Shown: positions 43,791 through 52,266 of the stretch, one piece after another
How positions within the stretch are numbered: position 1 is the first letter of the stretch
Layout: each line of letters begins with the position of its first letter
Assembly: GCF_022802975.1 (NCBI RefSeq)
Contig: NZ_JAFEVZ010000013.1
Coordinates: 62,001-126,000 of the forward strand
Source of the DNA: Flavobacterium pectinovorum
Lineage (GTDB): Bacteria; Bacteroidota; Bacteroidia; Flavobacteriales; Flavobacteriaceae
DNA length: 64,000 nt
Direction: 5' to 3'
Notes under the pieces: model-generated
What the model was told of the DNA's origin: nothing
The model's input: the letters and a program-made list of their open reading frames with translations, nothing else
The model's database searches: none
Program-made: the position numbers and the translations under genes

Positions 43791-43872
43791 ATAGCCGTGA
43801 TGGAAGCGGCATCCTTTTTATTTTTCCTTTAAAAATAAAAAGATACAGCGGACAGCGGGAATAGCTTCTTAT
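43791..43872. repeat. Intergenic repeat with GCGGCATCC...AGATACAGCGG arms
   Basis: tagccgtgatggaagcggca at the left and acagcgggaatagcttctta at the right flank an AT-rich stem (tcctttttattttt / aaaaataaaaaga). Degenerate relatives occur at 52057-52178 and 57029-57052. All lie just upstream of plus-strand genes. Confidence 0.6.
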
Positions 43873-43925
43873 TAAAAAATTCAACATTAACATTTCATTT
43901 AATTACTGTTCAAAGATTTAATTAG

Positions 43926-43933
43926 TATTTTTG
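43926..43933 (+). promoter_or_regulatory. -7 box of the PIG-L operon
   Basis: TATTTTTG, matching Bacteroidota TAnnTTTG, 28 bp before the start codon. Confidence 0.5.
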
Positions 43934-43961
43934 AAGCTATTTCAAAAATACGATTCACGCT

Positions 43962-46490
43962 ATGCGAAAAACTCAGCTATTTTTATTTTTTTTTGTCACT
44001 ATTCAAATTTCTTTTGCCCAACAGCCACAAAAACCTAATGCTGTTGAGATTTATAATCAAATTCAAAAACTAAATTTTTTGGGATCTGTCCTATATCTTG
44101 CAGCGCATCCTGATGATGAAAATACCCGTTTAATTTCTTATTTATCCAATGAGGTAAATGCCAGAACAGCCTATTTATCATTAACCCGAGGCGATGGCGG
44201 ACAAAATTTAATTGGCCCACAGTTACGTGAATTACTTGGGGTTATCAGAACTCAGGAGTTAATTGAAGCCCGAAAAATAGATGGAGGAGAACAGTTTTTT
44301 TCGCGTGCGAATGATTTTGGTTTTTCTAAAAATCCTGATGAAACTTTAAAAATCTGGGATAAAGATAAAGTCCTTGCCGATGTGGTCTGGACTATCCGAA
44401 AATTTCAGCCGGATGTAATTATCAATCGTTTCGACCATCGTTCACCCGGAACTACACATGGGCATCATACTTCATCAGCGATGCTGAGTGTGGAAAGTTT
44501 TAATTTGACAAACGATTCAAAAATATATCCTGAACAATTAGAATTTGTAACGCCTTGGCAGGTAAAACGTCAATTTTTTAATCCTTCATGGTGGTTTTAT
44601 GGAAGTCAGGAAAAATTTGATGCAGCCGACAAATCAAAGTTTACTACACTGCAGACAGGTGTTTATTATGCCGGAACCGGAAAATCAAATCAGGAAATTG
44701 CCGCCTTAAGCCGCAGTTGTCATCAATCGCAAGGATTTGGGAGCACCGGAGCCCGCGGAAATGAAACTGAATATCTGGAACTAATTAATGGCGAAAAACC
44801 AAAAAACCGTAATGATTTATTCGACGGAATCGATACCTCATGGAATCGTGTAGAAAATGGAAAACCAATTGGCGAACTGATTTCAAAAATTATAGCAGAT
44901 TATAATTTCACCAATCCATCTGCCAGTATTCCAGATTTGGTAAAAGCGTATTCGATGATTCAGGAATTAGAAGATACTCATTGGAAAACTTTAAAATCGG
45001 ATGCTATAAAAAACATCATTGCGGCCAGTGCAGGTTTATATCTGGAAGCTGTTGCTGAGGAACAGGAAGCTACCCCCGGAAGCACTATCAAACTAAACAT
45101 TGAAGCCATTAACAGATGTTCAATTGAAATGCAGTTGACAGGCTTAACTTCGTTTCCTGACAACACCACCACGATTAAAAATAATTTTATCTTAAAAAAC
45201 AATAACGACCAACGATTAAAACTTGAAATCCAGCTGCCAGATACAATAGAATATACTCAGCCCTATTGGCTGAAAGAAAAAGCCAGCGTAGGAATGTACA
45301 CGGTTTCTAATCAGGAAATCATTGGAGTTCCGGATATTATCAGAGAAGTAAAAGTTGTTTTTAACATTAAAATTGATGGCGTTGAAATTCCGTTTGAGCG
45401 AACTGTTGTTTATAAGTATAACGATGGAGTAAAAGGCGAAATGTATAATTTCCTGGATATTGTACCCGAAGTTACTACTTCGATTCTTGAAAAAGTCTTG
45501 ATTTTTAAGGATACGAAAAGTAAAATGATTCCTGTAAAAGTTCGTGCAGGTAAAAACGAAATAAAAGGAAATTTACAACTGGAACTTCCAAAAAGCTGGA
45601 TAGTTTCTCCAAAACAAATTCCGTTTACTCTGGATAAAAAAGGTATGGAACAAACTTTCTATTTTGAAGTGATACCTCCTTCAAACCCTGAAGAAGCTAT
45701 TGCAAAAAGTGTCGTTATAACCGAAAAAAAAAGTTTTGATAAAGACCAGACTATTCTTGATTTTAACCATATTACAAAACAATTAGTTTTAAAATCAGCC
45801 GAGTCAAAATGTATCCGAATTGATTTAAAAACTACCGGAGATGCAATTGGCTACATTATGGGTGCCGGTGACGAAGTTCCCGAAAGTCTGTCTCAAATGG
45901 GATACAAAGTTACTATTTTAAACCCCGAGGAAATTACACCTGAAAGGTTAGAATCTTTTAATGTAGTAATGACCGGAATTCGCGCTTACAATACTGTAAA
46001 TGCTCTTGCTAACAAGCAAGCAATTCTTTTTGATTTTATAAAAAACGGCAAAACCATGATTGTACAATACAATACAAATGGCAAGTTAATTACAGATAAA
46101 ATTGCTCCTTACCCACTTAAACTTTCAAATGATCGCGTTACTGAGGAAAATGCAAAAATCACTTTTTTAGCACCAAATCATCCTGTTTTAAATACTCCAA
46201 ACAAAATCAGTACAAAAGATTTTGAAGGCTGGACACAGGAACAAGGTTTATATTATCCTAATCAGTTTGATCCTGCCTTTACACCTATTATTTCTTCACA
46301 TGATAAAGGTGAATCTCCTAAAAATGGTGCTTTATTAGTCGCTCCTTATGGAAAAGGATTCTATATTTACACAGGTTTAAGCTTTTTTAGAGAACTCCCG
46401 GAAGGCGTTCCCGGTGCTTACAGATTACTTTCGAATATTATTTCGCTGAAACAACCAATAGAAGCTCCTAAACAGGAATTAAAGAACTAA
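43962..46490 (+). CDS. Large PIG-L family deacetylase
   Basis: 842 residues, signal peptide ending near ISFAQ. Residues about 35-300 are the PIG-L/LmbE deacetylase domain: zinc motif AHPDDENTRLISYL (near 50), TRGDGGQNLIGPQLRELLG and the second zinc His region GTTHGHHTSSAM. The remaining 540 residues are beta-rich (about 360-620) and end in a flavodoxin-like region (IGYIMGAGDEVPESL, GKGFYIYTGLSFFRELPEG) resembling ThuA or glutamine-amidotransferase-like domains. The substrate, an N-acetylated sugar or conjugate, is unknown. It starts an operon with a 35-residue membrane peptide, an SSS symporter and a GNAT gene, which suggests deacetylation coupled to uptake. Confidence 0.85.
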   Translation: MRKTQLFLFFFVTIQISFAQQPQKPNAVEIYNQIQKLNFLGSVLYLAAHPDDENTRLISYLSNEVNARTAYLSLTRGDGGQNLIGPQLRELLGVIRTQELIEARKIDGGEQFFSRANDFGFSKNPDETLKIWDKDKVLADVVWTIRKFQPDVIINRFDHRSPGTTHGHHTSSAMLSVESFNLTNDSKIYPEQLEFVTPWQVKRQFFNPSWWFYGSQEKFDAADKSKFTTLQTGVYYAGTGKSNQEIAALSRSCHQSQGFGSTGARGNETEYLELINGEKPKNRNDLFDGIDTSWNRVENGKPIGELISKIIADYNFTNPSASIPDLVKAYSMIQELEDTHWKTLKSDAIKNIIAASAGLYLEAVAEEQEATPGSTIKLNIEAINRCSIEMQLTGLTSFPDNTTTIKNNFILKNNNDQRLKLEIQLPDTIEYTQPYWLKEKASVGMYTVSNQEIIGVPDIIREVKVVFNIKIDGVEIPFERTVVYKYNDGVKGEMYNFLDIVPEVTTSILEKVLIFKDTKSKMIPVKVRAGKNEIKGNLQLELPKSWIVSPKQIPFTLDKKGMEQTFYFEVIPPSNPEEAIAKSVVITEKKSFDKDQTILDFNHITKQLVLKSAESKCIRIDLKTTGDAIGYIMGAGDEVPESLSQMGYKVTILNPEEITPERLESFNVVMTGIRAYNTVNALANKQAILFDFIKNGKTMIVQYNTNGKLITDKIAPYPLKLSNDRVTEENAKITFLAPNHPVLNTPNKISTKDFEGWTQEQGLYYPNQFDPAFTPIISSHDKGESPKNGALLVAPYGKGFYIYTGLSFFRELPEGVPGAYRLLSNIISLKQPIEAPKQELKN

Positions 46491-46495
46491 AGTAA

Positions 46496-46603
46496 ATGGA
46501 AGCCAAAAAACAAAAAAAATGGAAAAAAAGCTACACTTATGTATTAGTAGCTAATGCGGTTTATATCGTTATTTTTTTCTTAATCATGCAATTATATTCA
46601 TAA
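46496..46603 (+). CDS. 35-residue single-pass membrane peptide next to SSS symporter
   Basis: Reads MEAKKQKKWKKSYTYVLVAN followed by AVYIVIFFLIMQLYS and a stop. The basic N-terminus and one hydrophobic helix predict a cytoplasmic-in single-pass protein. It begins 5 bp after the PIG-L stop and ends 3 bp before the symporter ATG, the spacing of a genuine operon gene. Small subunits are known for some SSS transporters, for example the DUF4212 proteins with ActP-like symporters. This one is much shorter and is not recognised. It may be an accessory subunit of the transporter. Confidence 0.65.
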   Translation: MEAKKQKKWKKSYTYVLVANAVYIVIFFLIMQLYS

Positions 46604-46606
46604 ATT

Positions 46607-48337
46607 ATGCAATTATTTGATTGGGTCGTACTAATTGTTACTCTTCTGTTTATTGTAGGATACGGATCCTGGAAAACCAAGGGAAGTAAAAATGTTGAAG
46701 ACTTTATTCTAGGAAATAACGAAACTCCCTGGTACACAGTAGGTCTTTCAGTTATGGCTACACAAGCCAGTGCCATTACTTTTTTATCGACACCCGGACA
46801 GGCTTACCATGACGGAATGGGTTTTGTGCAATTTTATTTTGGATTGCCTATTGCAATGATTGTCATTTGCGTAACCTTTATCCCGTTATACCACAAAACC
46901 AAGGTTTTTACTGCTTATGAATTTCTTGAAAAACGATTTGATGTAAAGACACGTTCATTGGCCGCCATTCTCTTTTTGGTTCAAAGAGGATTAGGAACCG
47001 GATTAACCATTTATGCTCCAGCCATTATCTTATCGGCTTTGTTAGGCTGGAATTTAACTTTGATGAACATTATTATTGGCTTGCTGGTTATAATTTACAC
47101 TTTTTCGGGAGGAACAAAAGCTGTGAACGTCACCCAAAAACAGCAAATGTTCGTGATTATGTCAGGAATGTTTATCACTTTTTTTCTGATTCTACACTAT
47201 TTGCCACAAGACATGACTTTTTCAAGTGCTATGCACATCGCTGGTGCCAATGATAAGATGAATATTGTAGATTTCTCTTTTGATCCTGAAGAAAAATATA
47301 CTTTTTGGAGCGGAATTACAGGTGGTTTTTTCCTGATGCTTGCCTATTTTGGAACAGATCAGTCTCAGGTAGGCCGTTATTTATCGGGAAAATCCGTTAA
47401 GGAAAGCCAAATGGGACTAATCATGAACGGATTACTAAAAGTACCAATGCAGTTTTTTATATTACTTACAGGCGTAATGGTTTTTGTTTTTTTTCAATTC
47501 AATCCTGTTCCGTTAAACTTTAATCCGAATAATAAAATTGTCATTGAAAAATCACAATATAAAGAGGAATACCATGCTTTAGAGCTAAAACTGAATAAAC
47601 TTTCTGAAGACAAAAAAGTAATCAATCTTTTATATATTGAACAATTGAATCAGGATTATGACAACCCTATTCTTCGAAAAGAATTAGTAACCTTATCCAA
47701 TAAAGAAAAAGATTTACGCGACCGTGCAAAAGAAATTATTTCGAAAGCTGACAGCAATAGCGAAACCAATGATAAGGATTATGTGTTTTTTCATTTCATT
47801 TTACATTATTTGCCAAAAGGGCTCATTGGATTATTACTGGCTGTAATTATTTCGGCAGCAATGTCATCAACGGCTTCCGGATTAAATGCACTGGCATCGA
47901 CAACTGCAATTGACATTTATAAACGAAATCTCAAAGAAGAAAAATCTGAAAAGCATTATCTCAATGCTACCAAATTTTTCACCCTTTTTTGGGGAATTGT
48001 TGCCATCCTTTTTGCCTGTGTTGGAACTTTATTTGAAAATTTAATTCAATTGGTAAATATTATTGGCTCTATTTTTTACGGTACCGTTTTGGGGATCTTT
48101 CTTGTAGGCTTTTATCTGAAGCGCGTTCAGGCAAAACCAATGTTTTACAGTGCGATTATTAGCCAGATAACCATTTTTATCATTTATTATTTTATGATTG
48201 CAATTTATCCAAGCGGTCAGGAAAAACTTGGTTATTTATGGTTAAATTTTATTGGAGCAATCCTAACTATTTTATTATCATTGTTTATGCAAATTGCTTT
48301 TTTCAGAAGAAATAATCTCGAAGCAAATGAACTATAG
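46607..48337 (+). CDS. Sodium:solute symporter (SSS family)
   Basis: 576 residues with about 13-14 membrane helices. Family marks are VGLSVMATQASAITFLSTPG (first helices), the FSGGTKAVNVTQKQQMFVI loop near residue 165 and AAMSSTASGLNALASTTAID (near 425), which holds the conserved small residues of the sodium site. An unusual charged, coiled-coil-like insertion of about 80 residues (near 310-390; LELKLNKLSEDKKV, LVTLSNKEKDLRDRAKE) separates two helices. Substrate is unknown; the adjacent deacetylase suggests an amino sugar or sugar conjugate. Cotranscribed with the small peptide upstream and the GNAT gene 21 bp downstream. Confidence 0.9.
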   Translation: MQLFDWVVLIVTLLFIVGYGSWKTKGSKNVEDFILGNNETPWYTVGLSVMATQASAITFLSTPGQAYHDGMGFVQFYFGLPIAMIVICVTFIPLYHKTKVFTAYEFLEKRFDVKTRSLAAILFLVQRGLGTGLTIYAPAIILSALLGWNLTLMNIIIGLLVIIYTFSGGTKAVNVTQKQQMFVIMSGMFITFFLILHYLPQDMTFSSAMHIAGANDKMNIVDFSFDPEEKYTFWSGITGGFFLMLAYFGTDQSQVGRYLSGKSVKESQMGLIMNGLLKVPMQFFILLTGVMVFVFFQFNPVPLNFNPNNKIVIEKSQYKEEYHALELKLNKLSEDKKVINLLYIEQLNQDYDNPILRKELVTLSNKEKDLRDRAKEIISKADSNSETNDKDYVFFHFILHYLPKGLIGLLLAVIISAAMSSTASGLNALASTTAIDIYKRNLKEEKSEKHYLNATKFFTLFWGIVAILFACVGTLFENLIQLVNIIGSIFYGTVLGIFLVGFYLKRVQAKPMFYSAIISQITIFIIYYFMIAIYPSGQEKLGYLWLNFIGAILTILLSLFMQIAFFRRNNLEANEL

Positions 48338-48358
48338 CACTTTATAAAAAACTTATTT

Positions 48359-48907
48359 ATGCTGAACTTTAATTTTACTCCTTTTCCGGTTATAGAAACA
48401 GAACATTTGATTTTAAGACGAATTACAAATGATGATGTAAATGAAGTTTATAAATTACGATCTAATCCGGAAACAATGAAATATATCCCGAGACCTTTAG
48501 TTAAAACTACTGAAGATGCACTCGAACATATTGCAACTATTGAAGAAAAAATTGTTTCCAATACCGGAATAAATTGGGGTATTACTTTAAAAGGTAGCCC
48601 AAAAATATTAGGTCTTATTGGATATTACAGAATGCAGCCTGAAAATTATCGTGCTGAAATTGGCTACATGCTACTTCCGGAATTTCATGGAAAAGGAATT
48701 ATTACTGAAGCCGTAAAACGATTAATTACTTATGGTTTTAATGATTTGAAACTACATTCTATTGAAGCCGTAATTGATCCTGAAAATTTTGCTTCTGAAA
48801 AAGTTTTACAAAAATGTGGATTTGTGAAAGAAGCCCATTTGAAAGAATCTGAATTTTACGAAGGGAAGTTTTTTGATAAAGTAATTTATTCTTTATTGAA
48901 TCTGTAA
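48359..48907 (+). CDS. GNAT acetyltransferase (RimJ/RimL-like)
   Basis: 182 residues. Typical start TEHLILRRITNDDVNEVYKLRSNPETMKY, and the acetyl-CoA-binding motif A region AEIGYMLLPEFHGKGIITEAVKRLITYGF, then INPE-like VIDPENFASEKVLQKCGFVKEA. This subgroup acetylates N-terminal or side-chain amines of proteins or small molecules. It lies 21 bp after the symporter and may belong to the same operon. Confidence 0.85.
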   Translation: MLNFNFTPFPVIETEHLILRRITNDDVNEVYKLRSNPETMKYIPRPLVKTTEDALEHIATIEEKIVSNTGINWGITLKGSPKILGLIGYYRMQPENYRAEIGYMLLPEFHGKGIITEAVKRLITYGFNDLKLHSIEAVIDPENFASEKVLQKCGFVKEAHLKESEFYEGKFFDKVIYSLLNL

Positions 48908-48985
48908 TCCCTTTATTTTTTTCATTATGCCAATTGTCTGTTGGCTTCTTTATGAGGCTAAAACAATAACTTACTGCATGTTAAA

Positions 48986-49219
48986 TTAATTTTCAGGAAA
49001 TTTAGAAAGTGATTTTAGATACAAATTTTCTACTTTTTTTCTGGCCCAATCCGTTTTTCTTAAAAAAGTCAAACTTGATTTTACGCTAGGATTTTCAGTA
49101 AAACATTTTATCTGAATTAATTCACCTAAAGTATCAAAACCATAGTAATCAACTAACTTTTCTACTATTTTTTGAAGTGTAATTCCGTGTAAGGGATCTT
49201 TTGATTTTTGGTTTTCCAT
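48986..49219 (-). CDS. VF530 family (DUF2132) protein
   Basis: 77 residues. The family signature DPLHGITLQKIVEKLVDYYGFDTLG, IKCFTENPSVKSSLTFLRKTDWARKKVE is clear throughout. VF530 proteins are small alpha-helical proteins proposed to bind DNA; the role is unknown. It is a single-gene unit on the minus strand, divergent from smpB with 70 bp between them. Confidence 0.85.
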   Translation of the reverse strand: MENQKSKDPLHGITLQKIVEKLVDYYGFDTLGELIQIKCFTENPSVKSSLTFLRKTDWARKKVENLYLKSLSKFPEN

Positions 49220-49262
49220 ACTGCAAATTTATATCATTTCTGTAAAAACAATTGCTCTTTCA

Positions 49263-49282
49263 TATATTTGTTGCTAAATTTG
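49263..49282 (+). promoter_or_regulatory. -7 boxes upstream of smpB
   Basis: TATATTTG (49263-49270) and TAAATTTG (49275-49282) both match TAnnTTTG. The first gives a leader of about 13 nt to the ATG at 49290; the second is almost on top of it and would leave nearly no leader. Confidence 0.45.
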
Positions 49283-49289
49283 TCTTCCT

Positions 49290-49745
49290 ATGTTAAAAAC
49301 AGTCAATATACTTAATAAAAGAGCCAGGTTTGATTATGAAATAATCGACACCTATACTGCCGGAATTGTTTTGGCAGGAACTGAAATAAAATCTATCCGA
49401 TTAGGGAAAGCAAATATTACTGAAAGTTTTTGTGAGTTTAGTAATAATGAACTTTTTGCCATTAATACCTATATTGAAGAATACAGTTTTGGAAACCAAT
49501 TTAATCATAAATCAAGAAGTGAAAGAAAATTACTTCTGAATCGTAAAGAATTAAAAAACCTTCAGAAAAGTGTTCAGGCAAAGGGATTGACTATAGTGCC
49601 GTTAAAATTGTTCACGAACGAAAAAGGTCTTGCTAAACTTCAAATTGGTCTTTGTAAAGGAAAGAAAAATTATGACAAACGTGAATCTCTGAAAGAACAG
49701 GATACAAAACGCGACTTAGACCGCATAAAAAAAGCATTTAATTAA
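49290..49745 (+). CDS. smpB: SsrA-binding protein
   Basis: 151 residues, standard SmpB size. Forms the complex with tmRNA that rescues stalled ribosomes. Conserved regions are KRARFDYEIIDTYTAGIVLAGTEIKS, ANITESFCEFSNNELFAIN, YSFGNQFNHKSRSERKLLLNRKEL and the C-terminal LAKLQIGLCKGKKNYDKRES, followed by a basic tail. The tmRNA gene itself is not found in the following 330 bp. Confidence 0.95.
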   Translation: MLKTVNILNKRARFDYEIIDTYTAGIVLAGTEIKSIRLGKANITESFCEFSNNELFAINTYIEEYSFGNQFNHKSRSERKLLLNRKELKNLQKSVQAKGLTIVPLKLFTNEKGLAKLQIGLCKGKKNYDKRESLKEQDTKRDLDRIKKAFN

Positions 49746-50078
49746 TTTTAGAGCCTGTTTAAAATTTAAACAGAATCTTAGTCGTAGATAAATATTTTTT
49801 TCTATCAAAAATCCTTTTAATATAAAGTTCAAAAAAATTAAAACAGACACTCAACCACATCGCTTTTTCATATTTTATAATTAAATTTACTACAATAACA
49901 TAATTCATAAAAACATAAAAAATATCTGATTTAATCTGTTTTTTTTATGTTTATAGGCTACTGAAGCAATACAGCAATTATAAGCAGTTAAAGAGACTTC
50001 GGTAAACATCATACAGGAAAATTTCAAAAAGCAATATTTATAGTATTGCTTTTTTTATCTAAAACATAATGACAAAAA
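49746..50078. other. Gene-free stretch between smpB and fic
   Basis: 333 bp of AT-rich sequence. I see a short hairpin ctgttt/aaacag just after smpB and the terminator at 50026-50055. The 49960-50020 portion is less AT-rich but has no long frame. No tRNA or tmRNA feature was recognised. Confidence 0.5.
50026..50055 (+). terminator. Terminator hairpin upstream of fic
   Basis: aaaaagcaata pairs with tattgctttttt (50026-50036 / 50044-50055) and the second arm runs into a T-run. It ends a transcript coming from the left, possibly smpB. Confidence 0.6.
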
Positions 50079-51134
50079 ATGTCAAGACAATTAATTTCCT
50101 TCGAAATGAAATCACTTCTTAAAAATGGCAGAGAACAAAAAGGCTTAAAAACTCGTGAAGTTGCACAAATATTGGGCATTGATCAGGCTTTAATCAGTAA
50201 ATTTGAAAGTGGTCTTCGAAAACCCACAAAAGAACAAGTTTCTAAATTAGCAGAACTTTTAGAAATTGATTATGAAACTTTAATCACCGCCTGGCTAAAA
50301 GAAAAAATTTTATATGAAATTGAAAACGAAGAATTTGCTTTAAAAGCCCTTGTAGCAGCTCAGGAAGAACTCAAATATCAAAAGTCAGTTTTCAAAATAA
50401 AACTATCCGGTGCATTAGATAAAATCCTAAAAGAAATTGATATTTTAAAAACTAAATATGAGGTAATTTCTCAAAACAATTTTTATGAAATTTTGAAAGA
50501 ATCTGAATTAGATTATACTTTTGAAAGCAATCGGATGGATGGAAATACCATGACGCTCAGGGAAACTGAAATGGTAATTAAAGAAGGTTTAACGATTTCG
50601 GGCAAAAGTATGAGGGAGCATCTGGAAGCTGTTAATCATCAGGAAGCGATTCGGTTTATAAAAGATTTACAAAAAAACAACTCATTTAATGAACGGAATC
50701 TTTTATCGATACATAATTTAATTTTACGAGGTATAAATCCCGAAAGCGGAAGCTATAGAAAAACAAAAGACACAAACGATCAAAACCATAATATAGTTTC
50801 TGAGCCATCATTAATTGCTAAAGAAGTAGAAGATTATTTCATCTGGTATGAAATCAATAAAAACAAACTCCATCCTATAATTTTAGCAGCAGAAATGCAT
50901 TTTCGTCTTTTAAAAATACACCCATTTATTGATGGAAACGGAAAAACTGCCCGACTGGTGATGAATATGATTTTATTACAAAATGGATATTCAATCGCAA
51001 ACATAAAAAGCGATAGTGAAAATAAAAAACAATATCACCAATTAGTCGAAAATACTGATTCGGAAGGTTTTATGTTTTTAATTGCTCAGTCAGAAAAAGA
51101 GAGCTTAGAAAAATATATAGAAACAATAAAATAG
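50079..51134 (+). CDS. HTH-Fic fusion protein
   Basis: 351 residues. The N-terminal XRE-type helix-turn-helix (about 10-70; LKTREVAQILGIDQALISKFESGLRKPT) is followed by a helical linker and a Fic domain. The Fic active site is HPFIDGNGKTARLVMNM (near 290), matching HPFxxGNGR apart from Lys for Arg. The inhibitory helix region SNRMDGN (near 150) has Asp where the canonical (S/T)xxxE(G/N) motif has Glu. Fic enzymes usually transfer AMP to target proteins, and HTH fusions suggest autoregulation. The internal Met10 is an alternative start. A standalone gene. Confidence 0.85.
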   Translation: MSRQLISFEMKSLLKNGREQKGLKTREVAQILGIDQALISKFESGLRKPTKEQVSKLAELLEIDYETLITAWLKEKILYEIENEEFALKALVAAQEELKYQKSVFKIKLSGALDKILKEIDILKTKYEVISQNNFYEILKESELDYTFESNRMDGNTMTLRETEMVIKEGLTISGKSMREHLEAVNHQEAIRFIKDLQKNNSFNERNLLSIHNLILRGINPESGSYRKTKDTNDQNHNIVSEPSLIAKEVEDYFIWYEINKNKLHPIILAAEMHFRLLKIHPFIDGNGKTARLVMNMILLQNGYSIANIKSDSENKKQYHQLVENTDSEGFMFLIAQSEKESLEKYIETIK

Positions 51135-51135
51135 A

Positions 51136-51984
51136 TTAATTTTCAAGAATTAAAAAGGCTTTTCCAAGGTTTTCAATAATATCAGACGCAATAAAAGATT
51201 GATAACCGGTTTGTGGCAATGCAATATCTGCCGTCAGTCCATGAAGAAAAACACCTAATTATGCTGCATGACAAGGTTCATAATGCTGCGCCAGTAAACT
51301 TGTAATGATTCCGGTTAGTACATCCCCGCTTCCAGCTGTTGCTAAAGCAGCATTGCCTGTCGTATTTTGGTAAACTGAAGTTTGATTAATTATAAAAGTT
51401 GGAGCGCCTTTCATTACGACAATTACTTTATAATGCTCTGAAAAAGCGATTGCTTTTTGAAATTTTTCAGATTCTGAATTCCATTTGCCTATCAAACGCT
51501 CGAGCTCTTTTGGATGCGGTGTCAAAATTGTTTTTTCAGGAACTAATTCCAGCCACGATTGATTTTCTGACAAGATATTTAAAGCATCGGCATCGAGAAC
51601 TAAAGGCACTTTATTGATTCTCAAAAATTCAAATAATGCCTTTTGAGTAGCCAGCTCCTGCCCTATTCCCGGTCCTATTCCGATTGCTTGCGGAATTAAA
51701 GGCAGATTAATATGTGCTATAAAATTTGTATTTTCATCAGTAACAACCATAACTTCGGGAATGGCTATTTGTAGAATTTGATAACCACATTTTGGTACAA
51801 AAGCCGTTACGAGTCCGCAGCCAGATTTTATACAGGCTTTTGATGCTAAAACTGCTGCTCCTATTTTGCCGTAACTTCCGGCAATAATCGCAGCATGCCC
51901 CTGAAGTCCTTTGTGCGTCAATGGATTTGCAGGTTTGTAGAATTTTAAAATTTCTTCTTTGGTGATTAGATACGAAGACTTCAT
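51136..51984 (-). pseudogene. ADP/ATP-dependent NAD(P)H-hydrate dehydratase with an in-frame stop
   Basis: The intact part (51984 to 51259) encodes 241 residues: HAAIIAGSYGKIGAAVLASKA, the glycine-rich GIGPGIGQ, LVLDADALNIL, TPHPKELERL and the catalytic GSGDVLTGIITSLLAQ. A TAA at 51259-51261 stops the frame after HYEPCHAA. The same frame continues without further stops to 51136, reading LGVFLHGLTADIALPQTGYQ and SFIASDIIENLGKAF, the normal C-terminus. One base change (TTA to TAA) explains it. The enzyme repairs hydrated NADH. The epimerase domain found in bifunctional forms is not present upstream. The truncated protein may be partly active, or the base may be an error. Confidence 0.8.
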
Positions 51985-52056
51985 CTAAATGTTTTTATAT
52001 ACTAAAATTACATAAAAAATCGAAAAACCGAATCATTTCTTAAAAGCGATCTGCCT

Positions 52057-52178
52057 TAGCCCTGATTACTTCACAATGTCTTTATTTCTAATTGGAGTTC
52101 AGTGAACTTCATTTGCAGCGTTATCCTTTTACTTTTTTCTTTAAAAAGCAAAAGATATAGCGGATAGCAGGAAATAGC
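52057..52178. repeat. Degenerate intergenic repeat upstream of gcvT
   Basis: tagccctgat at the left and tatagcggatagcaggaaat at the right match the element at 43791-43872, with an unrelated stretch of about 50 bp in between. A degraded member of the same family. Confidence 0.5.
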
Positions 52179-52233
52179 TCCTAATTATTGCGAAATTTAT
52201 AATTTAGGCTATTCAAATTCGATATTTTTTGAA

Positions 52234-52241
52234 TAAATTTG
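52234..52241 (+). promoter_or_regulatory. -7 box of gcvT
   Basis: TAAATTTG, 25 bp before the ATG. Confidence 0.55.
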
Positions 52242-52266
52242 TAGCTCAATTTTATAAAACAATACA

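Noticed and set aside
49960..50055. Possible small RNA or tmRNA gene between smpB and fic
   Set aside because: There is a terminator but no promoter box with a matching start and no tRNA-like or tag-peptide structure. I cannot support more than the terminator.
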